Positions 13,410-15,878 of a DNA stretch of 15,878 nucleotides are shown one piece after another (within the stretch, counting starts at the first letter, position 1; each line of letters opens with the position of its first letter). A model generated the notes under the pieces. The model was not told the DNA's origin. It saw only the letters and a list, made by a program, of their open reading frames with translations, and did no database searches. The position numbers and the translations under genes are program-made. Origin of the DNA: Pseudomonadota bacterium (GTDB lineage: Bacteria; Pseudomonadota; Alphaproteobacteria; Rhizobiales; Beijerinckiaceae); NCBI GenBank assembly GCA_023386115.1, contig JAEWKL010000419.1, forward strand, positions 1-15,878, written 5' to 3'.

Positions 13410-14047
13410 GGGAGAAGGCCGCTCACGCTGGAGACGCGGACGATTCTGGCCTCAGAATCGGTCCGGCTCGGGATCAGATCCGCGGTGAATCTCCACCTTT
13501 CCTCGGCCTCGGTCAATTCGGTTAAGACATCACGGCCCTTCGGAAAAAGCCCGATGACACCGTTTTTCAACAGGGGCGCGGTCCAGGTCAGGAGCTGCGG
13601 CAGAGGCGCGAGGGCTCGTGCGGTGACGATCTGCGAATCAGTAAAGCCTGCGATCACGGATTCGATGCGGGCGACATGGACTTTGGCCGGCGCACCGGTG
13701 AGCCGCGCCGTCTCTTGCAGGAATGCGCCCTTGCGACCGTTGCTCTCCACGAGGTCGACGCGGAAGCCGGGCCTGTCACGGCCAGCGATCGCCAGAATCA
13801 GTCCGGGAATTCCGGCGCCGCTGCCGAGATCGAGCCAGCGTGTCGCCGTGGGAGCGAGCGCCAGGAGCTGGAGCGAATCGGCGATATGGCGGGTCCAGAC
13901 CTCGGTGAGAGTCGAGGGGCCGACGAGGTTCTTGATCGATTGCCAGCGGGTGAGCTGTGCGACGTAGTGGTCGAGGGAAGCGGCTGTTTCACGTGAAACG
14001 CCGGCCTCGCGGAGGACGGCATCGCGGCCGAGCGGATCACGGGTCAT
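13406..14047 (-). CDS. rsmG: 16S rRNA (guanine-N7) methyltransferase RsmG
   Basis: 213 residues, normal length. RsmG (GidB) uses S-adenosylmethionine to methylate G527 (E. coli numbering) of 16S rRNA; its loss gives low-level streptomycin resistance in other bacteria. 'WTRHIADSLQLL' (about 51-62) is followed by the SAM site WLDLGSGAGIPGL (71-83), then 'VDLVESNGRKGAFLQE' and 'IVTARALAPLPQLL', all family signatures. I start at the ATG at 14047 because it gives the usual N-terminus and overlaps the mnmG stop by four bases; the open frame further upstream lies inside mnmG. Residues 17-21 (VSRET) are encoded by a parS site, so the N-terminal codons serve a second purpose. Confidence 0.96.
   Translation of the reverse strand: MTRDPLGRDAVLREAGVSRETAASLDHYVAQLTRWQSIKNLVGPSTLTEVWTRHIADSLQLLALAPTATRWLDLGSGAGIPGLILAIAGRDRPGFRVDLVESNGRKGAFLQETARLTGAPAKVHVARIESVIAGFTDSQIVTARALAPLPQLLTWTAPLLKNGVIGLFPKGRDVLTELTEAEERWRFTADLIPSRTDSEARIVRVSSVSGLLP
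13985..14000. promoter_or_regulatory. parS: parS centromere site inside rsmG
   Basis: TGTTTCACGTGAAACG matches 15 of 16 positions of the general parS sequence TGTTTCACGTGAAACA, with a perfect 14-bp palindrome GTTTCACGTGAAAC. It lies in the first 22 codons of rsmG, about 0.6 kb upstream of parA, and is the best ParB loading site in the window. In many bacteria parS in or near gidB/rsmG marks the origin-proximal region. Confidence 0.9.
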
Positions 14048-15878
14048 TCGGCCGGAACCTGCGTGAGTGCGCCGCGGCGAGCATGAGCAGCGAGCAGGGT
14101 GAGGGCAGCGGGGGTGACGCCCTCGATACGGGCCGCCTGGCCGAGGGTCAGGGGCCGAACCTTGTCGAGCTTGAGCCGCAGCTCGTTCGACAGACCGGCA
14201 ATGCTGTCGTAATCGAGCAGAGCCGGCAGAGCTACGGCTTCGTCGCGACGGAACGCTGCGATGTCCGCGCGCTGACGGTCGAGATAGACCGCATAGGTCG
14301 CATCGGTGCAGAGGCGATCGGCGAGGGACGGGGAGATGTCCTGAAGCTGCGGCCACACGCCAGCGAGGCGATCCCAGGTGATCTCCGGATAGGACAGGAG
14401 CTGAAAGGCCGAGCGGCGGATACCGTCCCGGTTGAGAGCAATCCCTTGCCGCTGCGCCTCCGTTGGGGTGAGGCTCAGATCCTCCAGCATCTGCCGCGCC
14501 TTCCGAAGCGCCTCGCGACGCGTCGCATCATGTGCCGCCCTGTGCGCTGAGACGCAGCCGAGGGCAATGCCGCGGCCGGTCAGGCGCTCGTCGGCATTGT
14601 CGACCCGCAGGCTGAGCCGGTATTCCGAGCGCGATGTGAACATGCGGTACGGCTCGCTGACCCCATGAGTCACGAGATCGTCGATCATCACGCCGATATA
14701 GGACTCGGCTCGGTCAAAAACGGCGAGCTCGGCCGCGCCGGCGAGGCGGGCGGCGTTGAGCCCAGCCACCAAGCCCTGGCCTGCGGCCTCCTCGTAGCCG
14801 GTCGTGCCGTTAATCTGGCCGGCGAGGAACAGGCCGGCAAGGCGGCGAGTCTGCAAGGTCGGATCCAGCTCGCGTGGATCGACGTAGTCGTACTCGATGG
14901 CGTAGCCGGGGCGCAGGATCACCGCCCGCTTGCAGCCTGGGAGAAGGCGAACGATGCCGGCTTGCACCTCCTCGGGAAGGGAGGTCGAGATGCCGTTCGG
15001 GTAGACGGTCGGATCGTCCAGGCCTTCCGGCTCGAGAAAAATCTGGTGACCGTCGCGGTCGCCGAACCGCACCACCTTGTCCTCGATCGAGGGGCAGTAG
15101 CGCGGCCCGCGGCTGGTGATGCCGCCAGAATACATCGCTGAGCGGTGGAGGTTGGCGCGAATCAGATCATGTGCCGCCTGACCCGTCCGGGTCACGCCGC
15201 ACGCGATCTGGGGCGTGGTGATTCTCTCGGTCAGGGTCGAGAACGGCACCGGATCGTCGTCGGCGGCCTGCTTGTCGATACCGTGCCAGTCGATGGTGCG
15301 GCCATCGAGGCGCGGTGGCGTTCCAGTCTTCAAGCGGCCGAGGGCGAAGCCGTAGCGATCGAGGGTCGCCGAGAGCCCAAGCGCCGGTCCCTCACCGATC
15401 CGACCGGCTGGCGTCGTGACATCGCCGATATGAATCAGGCCGCGGAGGAAGGTCCCCGTGGTAAGCACCGCGGCGCGGCAGGGGAGGGCGCGGCCGTCGG
15501 CGAGCACGGCGGCACTGACCCGTCCGTCCTGAACGGCAAGGTCGGCGACCTCACCCTCGACGATGGTGAGGTTCGGCGTCTCGCTCAGCTGCGCCTGCAT
15601 CGCCCGGGCGTAGAGCTTGCGGTCGGCCTGTGTGCGTGGCCCCCGCACGGCCGGACCCTTGCGGCGATTGAGGAGCCGGAACTGGATCCCGGCCTGGTCA
15701 GCCACCCGGCCCATCAGCCCGTCCAGGGCGTCGACCTCGCGCACGAGGTGGCCCTTGCCGAGGCCGCCGATCGCCGGATTGCAGGACATCGCTCCGAGCG
15801 TGTCGCGGCGATGGGTGACCAGGGCCGTGCGGGCGCCGTAACGCGCGGCGGCCGCAGCCGCTTCGGCGCCCGCATGCC
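14044..15878 (-). CDS. mnmG: tRNA 5-carboxymethylaminomethyluridine synthesis enzyme MnmG, N-terminus off window
   Basis: About 610 residues are visible and roughly the first 10-12 (start of the FAD-binding GxGxxG motif) are beyond the right edge. MnmG (GidA) is the FAD enzyme that works with MnmE to build the cmnm5 group on wobble U34 of several tRNAs. The visible start reads HAGAEAAAAAARYGART. Then come MSCNPAIGGLGKGH (the conserved Cys of E. coli C47), 'NRRKGPAVRGPRTQADR', 'GTFLRGLIHIGD', 'LKTGTPPRLDG', 'GPRYCPSIEDKVVRF' (the C277 equivalent), 'LEPEGLDDPTVYPNG' and the second FAD region 'GLFLAGQINGTTGYEEAA'. The C-terminal helical MnmE-binding domain ends at 14044. Its TGA overlaps the rsmG ATG by four bases. 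mnmE, often just upstream, would lie outside the window. Confidence 0.97.
   Translation of the reverse strand, partial: HAGAEAAAAAARYGARTALVTHRRDTLGAMSCNPAIGGLGKGHLVREVDALDGLMGRVADQAGIQFRLLNRRKGPAVRGPRTQADRKLYARAMQAQLSETPNLTIVEGEVADLAVQDGRVSAAVLADGRALPCRAAVLTTGTFLRGLIHIGDVTTPAGRIGEGPALGLSATLDRYGFALGRLKTGTPPRLDGRTIDWHGIDKQAADDDPVPFSTLTERITTPQIACGVTRTGQAAHDLIRANLHRSAMYSGGITSRGPRYCPSIEDKVVRFGDRDGHQIFLEPEGLDDPTVYPNGISTSLPEEVQAGIVRLLPGCKRAVILRPGYAIEYDYVDPRELDPTLQTRRLAGLFLAGQINGTTGYEEAAGQGLVAGLNAARLAGAAELAVFDRAESYIGVMIDDLVTHGVSEPYRMFTSRSEYRLSLRVDNADERLTGRGIALGCVSAHRAAHDATRREALRKARQMLEDLSLTPTEAQRQGIALNRDGIRRSAFQLLSYPEITWDRLAGVWPQLQDISPSLADRLCTDATYAVYLDRQRADIAAFRRDEAVALPALLDYDSIAGLSNELRLKLDKVRPLTLGQAARIEGVTPAALTLLAAHARRGALTQVPAE

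Noticed and set aside
14056..14356. A longer rsmG with about 103 extra N-terminal residues
   Set aside because: The extra part lies inside the mnmG coding region and is unlike RsmG; the ATG at 14047 with a 4-base overlap fits the family.
1..15878. Mobile element, prophage, CRISPR array, toxin–antitoxin pair, tRNA or rRNA
   Set aside because: I found no transposase, integrase, regularly spaced repeats, paired small toxin/antitoxin genes, or tRNA/rRNA-like segments. GC content and codon use are even throughout.

Overview
The window is about 70% GC chromosomal DNA. Gene content and order point to an alphaproteobacterium of the order Hyphomicrobiales (Rhizobiales), most likely Methylobacterium or a close relative. 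The main reasons are the YggS–leuS–lptE–holA block facing a mnmG–rsmG–parA–parB block, the RsmG start that carries parS, the ~150-residue stand-alone cyclic-nucleotide-binding-domain protein, and a short dispersed repeat of the 'GAGCATTTTCC…ACCGGTTCG…GAAAAT' kind known from this order. The genus is an inference from memory of the family, not a database result.

Left part (1–6200), mixed accessory and metabolic genes. On the minus strand lie the 5' end of dapD (lysine/peptidoglycan precursor synthesis), a small cyclic-nucleotide-binding-domain protein preceded by a dispersed repeat, and a membrane-bound dCACHE–GGDEF diguanylate cyclase whose product-inhibition site is RxxE instead of RxxD. A plus-strand fold-type III PLP enzyme (D-threonine aldolase / D-serine dehydratase family) follows, with a strong ribosome site that serves an out-of-frame upstream ATG. 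Then come, on the minus strand, an orphan OmpR-type response regulator and a DEDDh exonuclease, and on the plus strand a YkuD-type L,D-transpeptidase-like protein and a 66-residue unknown protein.

Middle part (6201–11536), housekeeping. yggS (PLP homeostasis) is on the minus strand, divergent from leuS (leucyl-tRNA synthetase). leuS ends in a strong intrinsic terminator. After a 301-base stretch that contains a structured leader come lptE (LPS-export lipoprotein) and holA (DNA polymerase III delta).

Right part (11590–15878), chromosome segregation and tRNA/rRNA modification on the minus strand. mnmG (5' end off the window), rsmG and parA are joined by two 4-base stop/start overlaps. parB follows after an 83-base gap that holds a perfect inverted repeat. 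A near-perfect parS site lies inside the first codons of rsmG, and a second, degenerate parS-like site lies 5.1 kb away inside leuS, so the ParABS machinery and its likely loading sites are clustered here. In many alphaproteobacteria this cluster is close to the replication origin.

I found no mobile element, CRISPR array, tRNA or rRNA, and no convincing novel multi-gene system. The points most worth checking are the paired parS-like sites in coding DNA, the apparent 2-base insertion or upstream ORF at the D-threonine-aldolase-like gene, the degenerate ligand sites in the cyclase and cyclic-nucleotide-binding protein, and the structured lptE leader.
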